From Syntrophomonadaceae bacterium (GTDB lineage: Bacteria > Bacillota > Syntrophomonadia > Syntrophomonadales > Syntrophomonadaceae): 39,588 nucleotides of DNA. The stretch's first letter is position 1; the number at the start of each line of letters is the position of its first letter. Position numbers and translations under genes: made by a program. Of the stretch, positions 30,633-39,588 are shown in pieces. A model generated the notes under the pieces. The model was not told the origin of the DNA. It saw only the letters and a program-made list of their open reading frames with translations, and made no database searches. The stretch covers positions 1-39,588 of the forward strand of contig JAAYBS010000059.1 of NCBI GenBank assembly GCA_012718855.1, given 5' to 3'.

Positions 30633-31412
30633 ATGGAGTTTAAAACAATTATTCTTGAAAAGAAAGACCAACTGGCAACCATTATTTTTAATCGTCCTGA
30701 AGCGATGAACGCTTCCAATGCTCAGTCAATAGCGGATATGGCGGCTGCTGTTGCCAATATTGAGGCTGACGATAATATACTGGCTACTATTGTAACCGGT
30801 GGAACCGAAGTATTTGCTGCCGGCGGAGACATCAAATACTTTTCAGAAGCAGGACATTTGGAAATGGAAAGTTTTATTGCCAAATGTCACGCTATTAATG
30901 ACACCATAGCCGCTTCACCCAAACCCTATATTGCAGCTATTGGCGGTATGGCCCTGGGCGGAGGTATGGAAATAGCACTCGCCTGCGATATCCGTATCGC
31001 TGCTGACAATGCTATTTTTGGTATGCCCGAAATAAACATAGGTATCATTCCCGGCGCCGGAGGAACCCAGCGTTTACCGCGTGTAGTAGGTTCCGGATGG
31101 GCCAGACACCTGATACTGACCGGTGAAATGATTAATGCGGAAACTGCATTGAGCATTGGACTGGTTACCAAATTGGTACCCAAAGATGAGCTTCTTGGCG
31201 CCACAGAAAAACTGGCCAAATCATTGTCACGTAAAAGTCCTATGGGAATACGCAGTGCAATTAAATGCATAAATATGAGTGAAACTTCTGATATGCCTAC
31301 CGGTCTGGCTTATGAACAGAAAGCCTGGGCTTTCCTCTTCTCTGGTTCCGATAGAGCTGAAGGAATGAAAGCATTCCTGGAAAAACGCCGTCCGGTTTAC
31401 ATTAATAGATAG
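30633..31412 (+). CDS. Enoyl-CoA hydratase/isomerase (crotonase family)
   Basis: NRPEAMNASNAQ, AAGGDIKYF, IGGMALGGGMEIALACDIRIAADNAIFGMPEINIGIIPGAGGTQRLPR; ATG at 30633 preceded by AAGGAGG. Confidence 0.95.
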   Translation: MEFKTIILEKKDQLATIIFNRPEAMNASNAQSIADMAAAVANIEADDNILATIVTGGTEVFAAGGDIKYFSEAGHLEMESFIAKCHAINDTIAASPKPYIAAIGGMALGGGMEIALACDIRIAADNAIFGMPEINIGIIPGAGGTQRLPRVVGSGWARHLILTGEMINAETALSIGLVTKLVPKDELLGATEKLAKSLSRKSPMGIRSAIKCINMSETSDMPTGLAYEQKAWAFLFSGSDRAEGMKAFLEKRRPVYINR

Positions 31413-31433
31413 CCAAAATAGTATTCAATATTT

Positions 31434-31470
31434 AAGGGCGATATTAAAGTTTATACTTTATATCGCCCTT
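31434..31470. terminator. Bidirectional terminator between convergent crotonase and yebC genes
   Basis: AAGGGCGATAT...ATATCGCCCTT. Confidence 0.75.
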
Positions 31471-31476
31471 TGTGAT

Positions 31477-32232
31477 TTATAATTTTTCCATGATTTCATC
31501 GGGGATATCCATGTTGGCATATACATTCTGCACATCATCATGGTCTTCTAATAATTCAATTAATTTTATTACTTTTACAGCTGTATCAAGCTCATTAATT
31601 TCAACTGTATTTTCCGGTAATAGTACTACATCTGCTTCCCCAATTTTATAGTTGGCCGCCTCCATAGCTTCCTTGATATCCATAAAAGAATCGGGTGTAG
31701 TTATTACTTCAAATACATCATCCTCATCACGCACATCATCAGCACCCAATTCCAGAACCTGCAGCATAAATTCTTCTTCATCCACACTTAAATCTTCTTT
31801 ATTAATAGTAATTAAACCGACTCGTTTAAACATCCAGGCAACGCATCCGCTTTCCCCCAGATTACCGTTATGTTTGGAGAATAGATGGCGAATCTCTGAA
31901 GCAGTCCGATTACGGTTATCAGTAGCAATTTCCAGCATTACTGCTACACCGGCCGGTGCATAACCTTCATATATTATTTCTTCGAGGGCATCACTGTCAC
32001 TATCCCCACTACCTTTTTTTATGGCACGTGCAATATTGTCATTGGGCATATTAATGGCTTTGGCTTTTTGTATAGCCAGCTTCAGTTTGGAATTAGAATC
32101 CGGATCAGAGCTGGCGCCGGTTCTAACCGCGATCGTGATTTCCTTGGAAATCTTCGTAAATTCTTTACCGCGTTTTTCATCTGATCTGGCCTTTTGATGT
32201 TTTATATTAGCCCATTTTGAATGTCCTGCCAT
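31477..32232 (-). CDS. yebC: YebC/PmpR family protein
   Basis: MAGHSKWANIKHQKARSDEKRGKEFTKISKEI, YEGYAPAGVAVMLEIATDNRNRTASEIRHLFSKHNGNLGESGCVAWMF. Confidence 0.97.
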   Translation of the reverse strand: MAGHSKWANIKHQKARSDEKRGKEFTKISKEITIAVRTGASSDPDSNSKLKLAIQKAKAINMPNDNIARAIKKGSGDSDSDALEEIIYEGYAPAGVAVMLEIATDNRNRTASEIRHLFSKHNGNLGESGCVAWMFKRVGLITINKEDLSVDEEEFMLQVLELGADDVRDEDDVFEVITTPDSFMDIKEAMEAANYKIGEADVVLLPENTVEINELDTAVKVIKLIELLEDHDDVQNVYANMDIPDEIMEKL

Positions 32233-32257
32233 GTTTATTTTTCCTCCTCAATAACAA

Positions 32258-32923
32258 CTACCAAATTCCAGGAATTAAGCGTTTGCTGGTCTGCATATAG
32301 AAAGGATATTCATCCGGAAAATGGCGACTCATGAACTCTTCCTCAATATTTATTCTATATAAAATTGCTGGTATTACTGCAACCAGCACCAACAAAACAG
32401 CTCCAAAGGAACTAAATATTAAGGCTATGGAAACCGTGTTGAGTAAAGCACTGAGATAGAAAGGATGACGCAGATGTTTGTATATACCATCGGTAATCAG
32501 TTCGTGTTTTTGATAAACGGCAACACGCGGATTATAATAATGTCCCAGTTGCCTGATGGCCTGATAACGAATCAGGGAAGATATAATAAAGATAATAAAA
32601 CCAATGTAAATAATGGTCGGCTCTCCAGAATAAATTCTGGTAAAATGCAAACCGGTAAAATCCAGTATAGCATACAACAATACTGCTATGGATGAAAATT
32701 GCATATAAGCAAATGAACGCCGATCATCATCTTCTATTGCATAGGTTTGCGGCTGCTGGTAGATTAAGGTTTCAATTATTGACCAGGTTAAATACAAGGC
32801 TATAAAGCTCATAATTACTGCAAAATCGAATTTGGGCAGATAAATTCGAGCCCAATAACCAATATAAATAAAAATGGCAACGGCAATAATCATACGAATA
32901 AAATTTTTTTGCCGGGTATTCAA
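32258..32923 (-). CDS. Isoprenylcysteine carboxyl methyltransferase (ICMT)-like membrane methyltransferase
   Basis: 221 aa multi-TM; LGHYYNPRVAVYQKHELITDGIYKHLRHPFYLSALL ... RINIEEEFMSRHFPDEY. Confidence 0.85.
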   Translation of the reverse strand: MNTRQKNFIRMIIAVAIFIYIGYWARIYLPKFDFAVIMSFIALYLTWSIIETLIYQQPQTYAIEDDDRRSFAYMQFSSIAVLLYAILDFTGLHFTRIYSGEPTIIYIGFIIFIISSLIRYQAIRQLGHYYNPRVAVYQKHELITDGIYKHLRHPFYLSALLNTVSIALIFSSFGAVLLVLVAVIPAILYRINIEEEFMSRHFPDEYPFYMQTSKRLIPGIW

Positions 32924-32934
32924 ATGCAGCCCCC

Positions 32935-33690
32935 CTAAATTTTTACAGGAAACTCGGCGGGAAGAATTGCTATTTCAGGTGTTTTGCGTTTATGTTCACT
33001 GGCAGCAATCATTTTATCAATACGAGCCTTAATATCTGCATCTGCTTTACCTGTAGCCAGATATAAGTCCAGTTGTTCATAAGTTAAACCCATTTCGCCT
33101 TCATCAGTTTGCCCTTCCCACAATCCTCCTGATGGTATCTTATTAATTATTGTTTCCGGGACTTGCAGATAACGAGCCAATTCATATACCTGATGCTTTA
33201 ATAAATCTCCGAGAAGATGTATGTCTACCCCACCATCTCCATGTTTGGTTACATACCCAACCATGATTTCACTCTTGTTGCTGGTTCCTAAAACCAGATA
33301 ATTTCTGACCTGCGCTGAATAATATAAAGCAGTCATTCTCAATCTGGGTTTAATATTGGCTCGGATTAATCGCCCTTCTGCGCCATTTAATTTAGCATAG
33401 CTCTCAAACTGTGTCAACATCAGCGAATAGACATTATCTAAATCTACTACTCTATAGGGAATATCAAATTCCTCTAAAAATATCTGGCTATCTATTCGAT
33501 CGGAAACATCGCTTTCACAAGGAAGAATGAGTGCCATACATTTATCCGGAAAAGCCCGTTTGGCTATTACAGCAGCTACGGCTGAATCCACTCCACCGCT
33601 TACTCCCAGAACAACGCCTTCAGCCCCTGCCTCAGCCACTTTTTCTCTTAGCCAATTCACCATGTAATCTACCACTTGTTCGGTATTCAT
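32935..33690 (-). CDS. nadE: NAD(+) synthetase (ammonia-dependent type)
   Basis: VLGVSGGVDSAVAAVIAKRAF, ALYYSAQVRNYLVLGTSNKSEIMVGYVTKHGDGGVDIHLLGDLLKHQVYELARYL, GLWEGQTDEGEMG. Confidence 0.96.
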   Translation of the reverse strand: MNTEQVVDYMVNWLREKVAEAGAEGVVLGVSGGVDSAVAAVIAKRAFPDKCMALILPCESDVSDRIDSQIFLEEFDIPYRVVDLDNVYSLMLTQFESYAKLNGAEGRLIRANIKPRLRMTALYYSAQVRNYLVLGTSNKSEIMVGYVTKHGDGGVDIHLLGDLLKHQVYELARYLQVPETIINKIPSGGLWEGQTDEGEMGLTYEQLDLYLATGKADADIKARIDKMIAASEHKRKTPEIAILPAEFPVKI

Positions 33691-33928
33691 TTAACCAGTT
33701 CCCCCCTCCAGGTTAAAACATTTTAGTTGACACAGTCTATCTCTGGCTTTTAATCCTTATTTGATACCTTGCATTACCATTCCTGAACAATTTTAAAACT
33801 TCGGTCAACTATGATAAAATTCAACATGATTAATCAGAATCCTGCCCCATAATACTATTTTGCACATAAATCTAATGTTTGTATTTGTAATATTGTGCCA
33901 ATATCATTAATATCGAAACCTTATAAAC

Positions 33929-34675
33929 TTATAGGGGTGTAATCTCAATTTTACCCCAGGCAGTCAGGGCATCATCTTTAATAATTAGCACCCCGGTAAC
34001 TCCTTCTATATTCTTTGCTACCTCAATAGCTGTCATAAAATCATCCCTGGTTTGAACAAGATTCCCTATTCGGGTGGCAACTGCATCGGCTAAAGCCGTA
34101 TTGGGACTCTTTATCATTACCGCATCAGCTTTACCAAAACTGAGGCTATGACCAACGGTTCCTGAAGAGGTACAAACTCCCAGAGGCATTTCATCAGTTT
34201 CTACCGTTATACCTATCCGGGAACTGAACTCTGATTGGCCGGCAAATACCGCAATAGTTCTATTACGCTTACAATTCAGATATATATCGCCACCATTTTC
34301 AACTATTACTTCCTGAACCCTGGAGAGCAGTTGTTCGCCCACATTTTGTGCAACTGCACCTGCTACAGCTGCCATAGGACCTACTCCGGCAATCCAGGCA
34401 GCCTCCGCCATACTTGCTACTAGAGGTGTTGCCCGGGAATAAACCTTTACCGGCAACAATGAATGTTGAAAATCCGGGTCAAAATCAATATAGGTCTCCA
34501 ATTCTGCCCGCAGTTTGATAATGCTTTGACGCGTGAACTCAATCAGGCTGTCATGATAACTGGCTTTGTCGACCCCAATTGATAAATCAGTCTGCTTTAT
34601 TTTCACATTAAAATAATGCAAATCCTTGCTCTGATGCAAACTGCGATAATTACGCCTGACAAAATCCCCTGACAT
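33929..34675 (-). CDS. UPF0280 family protein (COG2122, ApbE-like fold)
   Basis: PLVASMAEAAWIAGVGPMAAVAGAVAQNVGEQLL, ENGGDIYLN, PLGVCTSSGTVGHSLSFGKADAV. Confidence 0.9.
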   Translation of the reverse strand: MSGDFVRRNYRSLHQSKDLHYFNVKIKQTDLSIGVDKASYHDSLIEFTRQSIIKLRAELETYIDFDPDFQHSLLPVKVYSRATPLVASMAEAAWIAGVGPMAAVAGAVAQNVGEQLLSRVQEVIVENGGDIYLNCKRNRTIAVFAGQSEFSSRIGITVETDEMPLGVCTSSGTVGHSLSFGKADAVMIKSPNTALADAVATRIGNLVQTRDDFMTAIEVAKNIEGVTGVLIIKDDALTAWGKIEITPL

Positions 34676-34677
34676 AT

Positions 34678-35109
34678 CTACCTTGCGGCCCCCTGAACTT
34701 CAAAATGAAGCCTTATAGCCCTGGTTGGACAACATTCCAGACACATCTCACAGATAACACATTTGGAATTATCAAAGGATACTTCCATGGAATCGCGGTC
34801 TATTGATAATGCTTCCGTCGGACAAAAAGATGCACAGGCACCACACTGAATGCAAGTATCTTCATCCCACATTACTGTCTCACTCAAAGGTTCCACAATT
34901 ACGCCCAGACTCTTTAAAAAACTGATCCCCTCTTCATATTTGGCACGTTCACCTTCCAGTTCAGTTACCAGATAACCTTCTTTCTGCGGGTTGATATCAG
35001 CCTTTAGAATATTAACGATAAGGTCATAATTTTTAACTAATCGGTATATAATGGGCTGCTCTGATTGAGCTGCCGAAAAATAACATACAACTTTATCTTT
35101 CAATGCCAA
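34678..35109 (-). CDS. NIL-domain / 4Fe-4S ferredoxin (homocysteine biosynthesis-associated)
   Basis: N-terminal NIL-type domain (PIIYRLVKNYDLIVNILKADINPQKEGYLVTELEG) plus CIQCGACASFCPTEAL and CVICEMCLECCPTRAI. Confidence 0.9.
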   Translation of the reverse strand: MALKDKVVCYFSAAQSEQPIIYRLVKNYDLIVNILKADINPQKEGYLVTELEGERAKYEEGISFLKSLGVIVEPLSETVMWDEDTCIQCGACASFCPTEALSIDRDSMEVSFDNSKCVICEMCLECCPTRAIRLHFEVQGAAR

Positions 35110-35117
35110 TCTCTCCT

Positions 35118-36341
35118 TTAGCGATTAATGGTAAATCCGTTTGGACTACGTTCCGGAATGGACTTGAAATCTATCTCTGCATCAGCCAGTGGTAATTGTG
35201 CTACCGGCTGAGTTAATTCAAAACTGCCCTGTTTAATCCACTCCTGTAATGTACGGGCAATTTTTTTGGCCCGCGGATAACTGGATTGCGGTGTAGAAAC
35301 TACCATTTTGCCGTTAATTTCCACACGCCCGCTCTTTAAATCCCGATAATTTACATAGCCTAAATCTATAGGTTTTTTATATGGATAACCTTCGGCATAA
35401 TCTACTACCGGACAGAATATATCTTCGTCCTTGACTGCAGTATAGTAAAGTATTTCTTCATTTAGTATTGGTATTGGTATACCTAATCCTACTGCCATAG
35501 TGGCTCCATAACCAACATAACTTAAACCTACCAGCCAGTTGGGATCCATTTGCTTTAAATCTCCAATTACGGTTAATGTACCTGCCGGGACCCGGGGCAC
35601 ACCATTTTCACCTCGTTCTACATTGGGATGATGCTGAGTTCCATTCCAGGCAACATAACCTATTCCGCCGCCCAGAAATATTTTAGTACCCAGACCAATA
35701 GTTTTATAGTGCGGATCATTTAGCAACGGGCTTAACTGTCCGGCAGAAGAATAACTGGCGTTGCCCAGTTTGGGCTTTAAAATACCCATGTAAGTATACA
35801 AAGTGCGATCGCCCAAATTTACCGCACAATTATAATTCTGATATCCATTACGTGGGTTAAATAGAAAAGCTTCATTAACATCATTAATGGTTATTAAAGT
35901 ATCAACTTTCTTGTTTGGGTAACAATCTGTGCCATAAGCAACCGCTTCCAGCCTTATCTCCCTGCCTGCCACCAGGTCCTGAATGACATGTCCGCCCCCA
36001 TAAGTAAACCTTCCCGGGAACACTTTGTTTTCCGGATCAGTTTCCGGAAGCTGGGCAGCTCCGATATAAGCATCAACGGCAGCAATTCCGCTGTAAGCCT
36101 CAACCCCATTGAGCCATACTTTTTTCATCTTTATACGTGGATTGGAATGACCGAAATTTATAAATGCACCGGATGAACACATAGGTCCAAAGGTACCAGT
36201 AGTTACAACATCAATCTCCCGGGCTGCCTTCTCAACTCCCTTTTCTGCTACTATAGCAATAACTTCCTCGGCAGTTACAACCACTGCCTCTCCTCGACGA
36301 ATTTTAGCATTAATCTCTTCGTAAGTCTTTTCGTAAGCCAT
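35118..36341 (-). CDS. DUF39/COG1900 homocysteine biosynthesis protein (L-aspartate semialdehyde sulfurtransferase family)
   Basis: 407 aa; VVTTGTFGPMCSSGAFINFGHSNPRIKM, GVEAYSGIAAVDAYIGA, YGTDCYPNKK, GLGTKIFLGGGIGYVAWNGTQHHP. Confidence 0.92.
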   Translation of the reverse strand: MAYEKTYEEINAKIRRGEAVVVTAEEVIAIVAEKGVEKAAREIDVVTTGTFGPMCSSGAFINFGHSNPRIKMKKVWLNGVEAYSGIAAVDAYIGAAQLPETDPENKVFPGRFTYGGGHVIQDLVAGREIRLEAVAYGTDCYPNKKVDTLITINDVNEAFLFNPRNGYQNYNCAVNLGDRTLYTYMGILKPKLGNASYSSAGQLSPLLNDPHYKTIGLGTKIFLGGGIGYVAWNGTQHHPNVERGENGVPRVPAGTLTVIGDLKQMDPNWLVGLSYVGYGATMAVGLGIPIPILNEEILYYTAVKDEDIFCPVVDYAEGYPYKKPIDLGYVNYRDLKSGRVEINGKMVVSTPQSSYPRAKKIARTLQEWIKQGSFELTQPVAQLPLADAEIDFKSIPERSPNGFTINR

Positions 36342-36356
36342 AACGAAACTCCCCCC

Positions 36357-38864
36357 TTAATTAATTATACTTAATAATCGCTGAGCAACCGTAACAGCTG
36401 CCCGTGCGTCTTCAGAATAAGCATCTGCTCCAATTTGCTGTGAATAATCCTCAGTTAACACTGCTCCTCCCACCATGACCTTGCAGGGCAGACCCCGATC
36501 TTTTACACCGTCAATTATATCTTTCATACGGGGCATAGTAGTAGTCATTAAGGCACTGAGTCCAATAATATCAGCCTTTTCAGCTTCCGCTGCGTTTAGA
36601 ATTACTTCTGCGGAAACATCCTTACCCAGGTCAATCACTTTGAAACCATAGTTTTCCAGTAAAACACATACGATGTTTTTGCCAATATCGTGTATATCGC
36701 CTTCAACTGTTGCCATTATAATTACTCCATTGTTGGCTCCGGCATCATCAGATAAAAAGGGTTTTACAATGGTAAAAGCATGTTTCATCGTTTCCGCCGC
36801 TCTCATCAGCTGCGGAAGGAAATATTTTTTCTGGTCATAAAGCTGACCGGCCTTCTCAATGCCCGGAATTAATCCCTGATTTACAATATCCAGCGCAGGC
36901 AGCTTTTCCTCATTAAGAGCTTTATGCAATAAAGAATCAATCTCCTGGAGACCACCCTCCAATACTGCCCGGGATAATTTAGACATTATATTATCTTCCA
37001 CGGTCTCGGTTGCCTCAACCGGTTTTCCCGTATCTGCAACCGGTTTTTCCATCCGCCCTACCAGTTCAGGAATATTACATTGACTGCAAATTTCAGCCCT
37101 GCCACCAGCGGCTACAATGGTACCGGCCGGTTTATAATCGCGATAAGTTTCAATATATTTACTGCAGCCCGGATCACGGTTAAGTATTACTCCGGCAGCA
37201 GCAACCACATCCATCATACGTTGATCAAAAGGATTGACAATGGGCAAATCCAGTCCGGCGGCCATAGCCATGGCTAAATAAGCTGAATTAATTATTTCCC
37301 TCCCCGGTAAACCATGCGATACATTACTTACTCCCAGAACAGTTCCTACCGGGAGCTCCTGCTTTAAATTACTAAGAGCACCAATAGTCTCCATTACCTG
37401 AGCCTGTTCGGCGCTGGCGGTTTTTACCAGGGTATCAATAAAAATATCCTCATCCCGCAGCCCATACTCTTTGGCCCGTGCATATATCTTCCGGGCAATT
37501 TCAACCCGACCAGCTGCCGTATCCGGTATCCCTGATTCATCCAGGCATAAGCCCAGTACAGCAGCACCGTATTTTTTAGCCAGAGGCAGAATTAATTCCA
37601 GCTGTTTTTCCTCTCCAGTAGTAGAATTGATTAATGGCCTGCCTACAAAGGTTTTCAGCCCCTCCTCAACTGCCAATATATTGGTTGAATCAATAGCTAC
37701 AGGAATATCAACTGCCGATTGAATCTCCTCTACTGCTTTGCGCATGGCCAACGGTTCATCAATTCCAGGTACACCCATATTTACATCAAGAATCGGAGCA
37801 CCAACTGCAACCTGTTTTTTAGCTTCGTCAATTACCATCTGCATACTGCCCTCTTTTATATCTTTCGCCAAAGCTTTGCGGGCAGTGGGGTTTATTCGTT
37901 CTCCAATAAAGGCAATTGACTGATTATCTATAATTACGTGTTTACTGCGCGAGCTCAAAGCCCTTATTTTTTCAGGATTTCTTTTCACCGGTGCCAATCC
38001 TTTTATTGCCCGGGCAATTGCCTGGATATGCTGCGGAGAGGTACCACAACAACCACCAATTATATTAGCTCCGGCTTCTCGCAATAATAAAGCCAATTCC
38101 GCCATAGTTTCCGGTGAATCCGGAAATACTGTAACTCCATTAATCAATTGCGGTATTCCGGCATTAGGTTCCACTGTTAAAAAAGTACTGGTATATTTAC
38201 CCATCTCACTGATAATGGGCAATAATTCACGGGCTCCGCCTGAACAATTAGCCCCGATAGCTAACGGTTGCAATGCCTCAAGAATTATTAAAGCCGTTAG
38301 CGGGTCAGTTCCCATCATAGTTCTTCCATCGCCCTCAAAAGTCATATGGGCTATTACCGGCAGGCTGGTATTTTGCCGGGCTGCAATCAAGGCAATACGC
38401 ATTTCACCAATATCAGTCATGGTTTCCAGCGAAATCAGATCTGCTCCGGCTTTTTCACAACTGATTACCTGCTCGGCATATACCTGATAAAGAATGTCAA
38501 AATAAGCTAACCCCATGGGCTTAAGCAATTGACCGGTAGGTCCAATGGATGCAGCTACCAGAGTTTGTTTACCGGCACTGCGTCGGGCTATGGCAACCAA
38601 TTCGGCATTAATCTCGGCAGCTCGTTTTTCAAGTCCATATTCGGCCAGTTTAAAAGCATTGCCGCCAAAAGTATTAGTTTGAATAATATCACTGCCGGCT
38701 TCAACATATTGACGATGAATATCTCCCAATATTTTAGGATTATCTATTCCAAATAATTCCGGACACTGACCGGGCTGCATACCCTTATCCTGCAACATAG
38801 TGCCCATAGCGCCATCTAATATTAAAATTCGTTCTTTCAATAATGCTTCCAGATCTACTCCCAC
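36357..38864 (-). CDS. metH: Cobalamin-dependent methionine synthase, short form (Hcy-binding + pterin-binding + B12-binding; no AdoMet activation domain)
   Basis: ILDGAMGTMLQ, GGCCGTSPQHI, GERINPTARKALAKDI, DVNMGVPG, EGDIHDIGKNIVCVLLENYGF; likely GTG start at 38864 with GAGGAGG upstream (ORF track extends to 38885). Confidence 0.94.
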   Translation of the reverse strand: MGVDLEALLKERILILDGAMGTMLQDKGMQPGQCPELFGIDNPKILGDIHRQYVEAGSDIIQTNTFGGNAFKLAEYGLEKRAAEINAELVAIARRSAGKQTLVAASIGPTGQLLKPMGLAYFDILYQVYAEQVISCEKAGADLISLETMTDIGEMRIALIAARQNTSLPVIAHMTFEGDGRTMMGTDPLTALIILEALQPLAIGANCSGGARELLPIISEMGKYTSTFLTVEPNAGIPQLINGVTVFPDSPETMAELALLLREAGANIIGGCCGTSPQHIQAIARAIKGLAPVKRNPEKIRALSSRSKHVIIDNQSIAFIGERINPTARKALAKDIKEGSMQMVIDEAKKQVAVGAPILDVNMGVPGIDEPLAMRKAVEEIQSAVDIPVAIDSTNILAVEEGLKTFVGRPLINSTTGEEKQLELILPLAKKYGAAVLGLCLDESGIPDTAAGRVEIARKIYARAKEYGLRDEDIFIDTLVKTASAEQAQVMETIGALSNLKQELPVGTVLGVSNVSHGLPGREIINSAYLAMAMAAGLDLPIVNPFDQRMMDVVAAAGVILNRDPGCSKYIETYRDYKPAGTIVAAGGRAEICSQCNIPELVGRMEKPVADTGKPVEATETVEDNIMSKLSRAVLEGGLQEIDSLLHKALNEEKLPALDIVNQGLIPGIEKAGQLYDQKKYFLPQLMRAAETMKHAFTIVKPFLSDDAGANNGVIIMATVEGDIHDIGKNIVCVLLENYGFKVIDLGKDVSAEVILNAAEAEKADIIGLSALMTTTMPRMKDIIDGVKDRGLPCKVMVGGAVLTEDYSQQIGADAYSEDARAAVTVAQRLLSIIN

Positions 38865-38910
38865 TGTTATCCTCCTCACCTTCAATCATCATTTATAAAT
38901 AAACTAAAAA

Positions 38911-39046
38911 AACCCTCCTTAAAAGAGGGTTGCCTATCCCCTCTCATCTTCAGGGCTTTCCCCTGAGGAATTAGCACCATTCCAGTAATAATCTGGCGGT
39001 TGCCGGGTTTCATTGGGCCATTCCCTCCACCACTCTTGATAAGAGA
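38911..39046 (-). promoter_or_regulatory. SAM-I (S-box) riboswitch with downstream intrinsic terminator, leader of the metH operon
   Basis: Minus strand: CTCTTATCAAGAGTGGTGGAGGGAATGGCCCAATGAAACCCGGCAACCGCC...AATGGTGCTAATTCC...GATGAGAG then AACCCTC-TTTTAAG-GAGGGTTTTTTT. Confidence 0.97.
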
Positions 39047-39067
39047 CTAATATATTATTAAATGAAT

Positions 39068-39361
39068 TTAATCTTCTTTTGGCTGTTCATCCGGATATTC
39101 TTCGTTTAAATTATCCATGTCTACCTTATATTCCTGCGGTTCGGGCATTTTATTTTCTACAGGATTAGTCTGATTCATATCCGTATTCATCATATCACTA
39201 AACTCTTTTTTCACTCCCGATGTTGCCCGTTTGAATTCACCCATGGCTTTACCCATTCCCCGCGCAACTTCGGGTAATTTACCCGGTCCTACTACAATAA
39301 CTGCGACCAGTAATATGAGCATTAACTCCCAGGGACCAATATTCCCAATAAATCCAAACAT
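39068..39361 (-). CDS. tatA: Sec-independent (twin-arginine) translocase TatA/E-like protein
   Basis: IGPWELMLILLVAVIVVGPGKLPEVARGMGKAMGEFKRATSG. Confidence 0.94.
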   Translation of the reverse strand: MFGFIGNIGPWELMLILLVAVIVVGPGKLPEVARGMGKAMGEFKRATSGVKKEFSDMMNTDMNQTNPVENKMPEPQEYKVDMDNLNEEYPDEQPKED

Positions 39362-39449
39362 AATTGAACCTCCAGTTATAACGCTCTCAGCCGTCTTCCG
39401 TTAATTTTACTTGTAATTTATAATATTAGCAAATAGTTTTCAAATGAAC

Positions 39450-39484
39450 AACAGGCAGGCTATCTATTTATTAGCCTGCCTGTT
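39450..39484 (-). terminator. Strong hairpin terminator upstream of tatA
   Basis: AACAGGCAGGCTA...TAGCCTGCCTGTT, downstream of the truncated gene at the window end. Confidence 0.75.
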
Positions 39485-39513
39485 CAAGTGATTAATGAGG
39501 ATTATTTGTTCGA

Positions 39514-39588
39514 TTATCTAATAGTTGTGGGCACAAAAGCATCTACCAGACCTATAACGAATGCTGCCAGTAATGATCCTAACAAGGA
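39514..39588 (-). CDS. C-terminal end of a hydrophobic (membrane) protein, truncated by window edge
   Basis: Minus strand reads SLLGSLLAAFVIGLVDAFVPTTIR*; possibly a LivH-type permease but too short to assign. Confidence 0.5.
   Translation of the reverse strand, partial: SLLGSLLAAFVIGLVDAFVPTTIR

Noticed and set aside
30926-31270. 114-aa - strand ORF
   Set aside because: Antisense inside the crotonase gene; an artefact of codon structure.
38865-38885. ATG start of metH at 38885
   Set aside because: AAGGTGAGGAGG inside this extension is a good Shine-Dalgarno for the GTG at 38864, so the extension is probably not translated.

Overview
Bacterial chromosomal segment, almost wholly coding and mostly on the minus strand. 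It looks like an anaerobic, spore-forming, low-to-mid GC Firmicute; Syntrophomonas-like is an inference from gene content. Recognisable blocks, left to right: the end of a 2-oxoacid:ferredoxin oxidoreductase operon with a P-loop ATPase; an HDOD protein; an isolated cobT-like/cobO pair; an RluB-type pseudouridine synthase; folE; fhs; sporulation genes (spmA/spmB, ytfJ, DUF2953); scpA/scpB; an M50 protease; a DHH-CBS-CBS-tRNA nucleotidyltransferase fusion; lysA; secD/secF/yajC; tgt/queA/queH; ruvA/ruvB/ruvC; an uncharacterised acidic protein and a YcdB-repeat/SLH surface protein; a crotonase; yebC; nadE; and a UPF0280 / NIL-ferredoxin / DUF39 / short-MetH operon behind a SAM-I (S-box) riboswitch; then tatA. 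Main points for follow-up: (1) the S-box-controlled operon that appears to encode direct sulfide-to-homocysteine-to-methionine synthesis; (2) ruvB interrupted by one in-frame TGA at an expected Arg codon; (3) an acidic protein with a possible divergent alpha-crystallin-like C-terminus; (4) a GTCATCCTGAGC-type palindromic intergenic repeat with arms that differ from each other; (5) a divergent, N-terminally short CobT next to a CobO with a Cys-rich insert. No CRISPR array, rRNA, tRNA, prophage or IS transposase was recognised.
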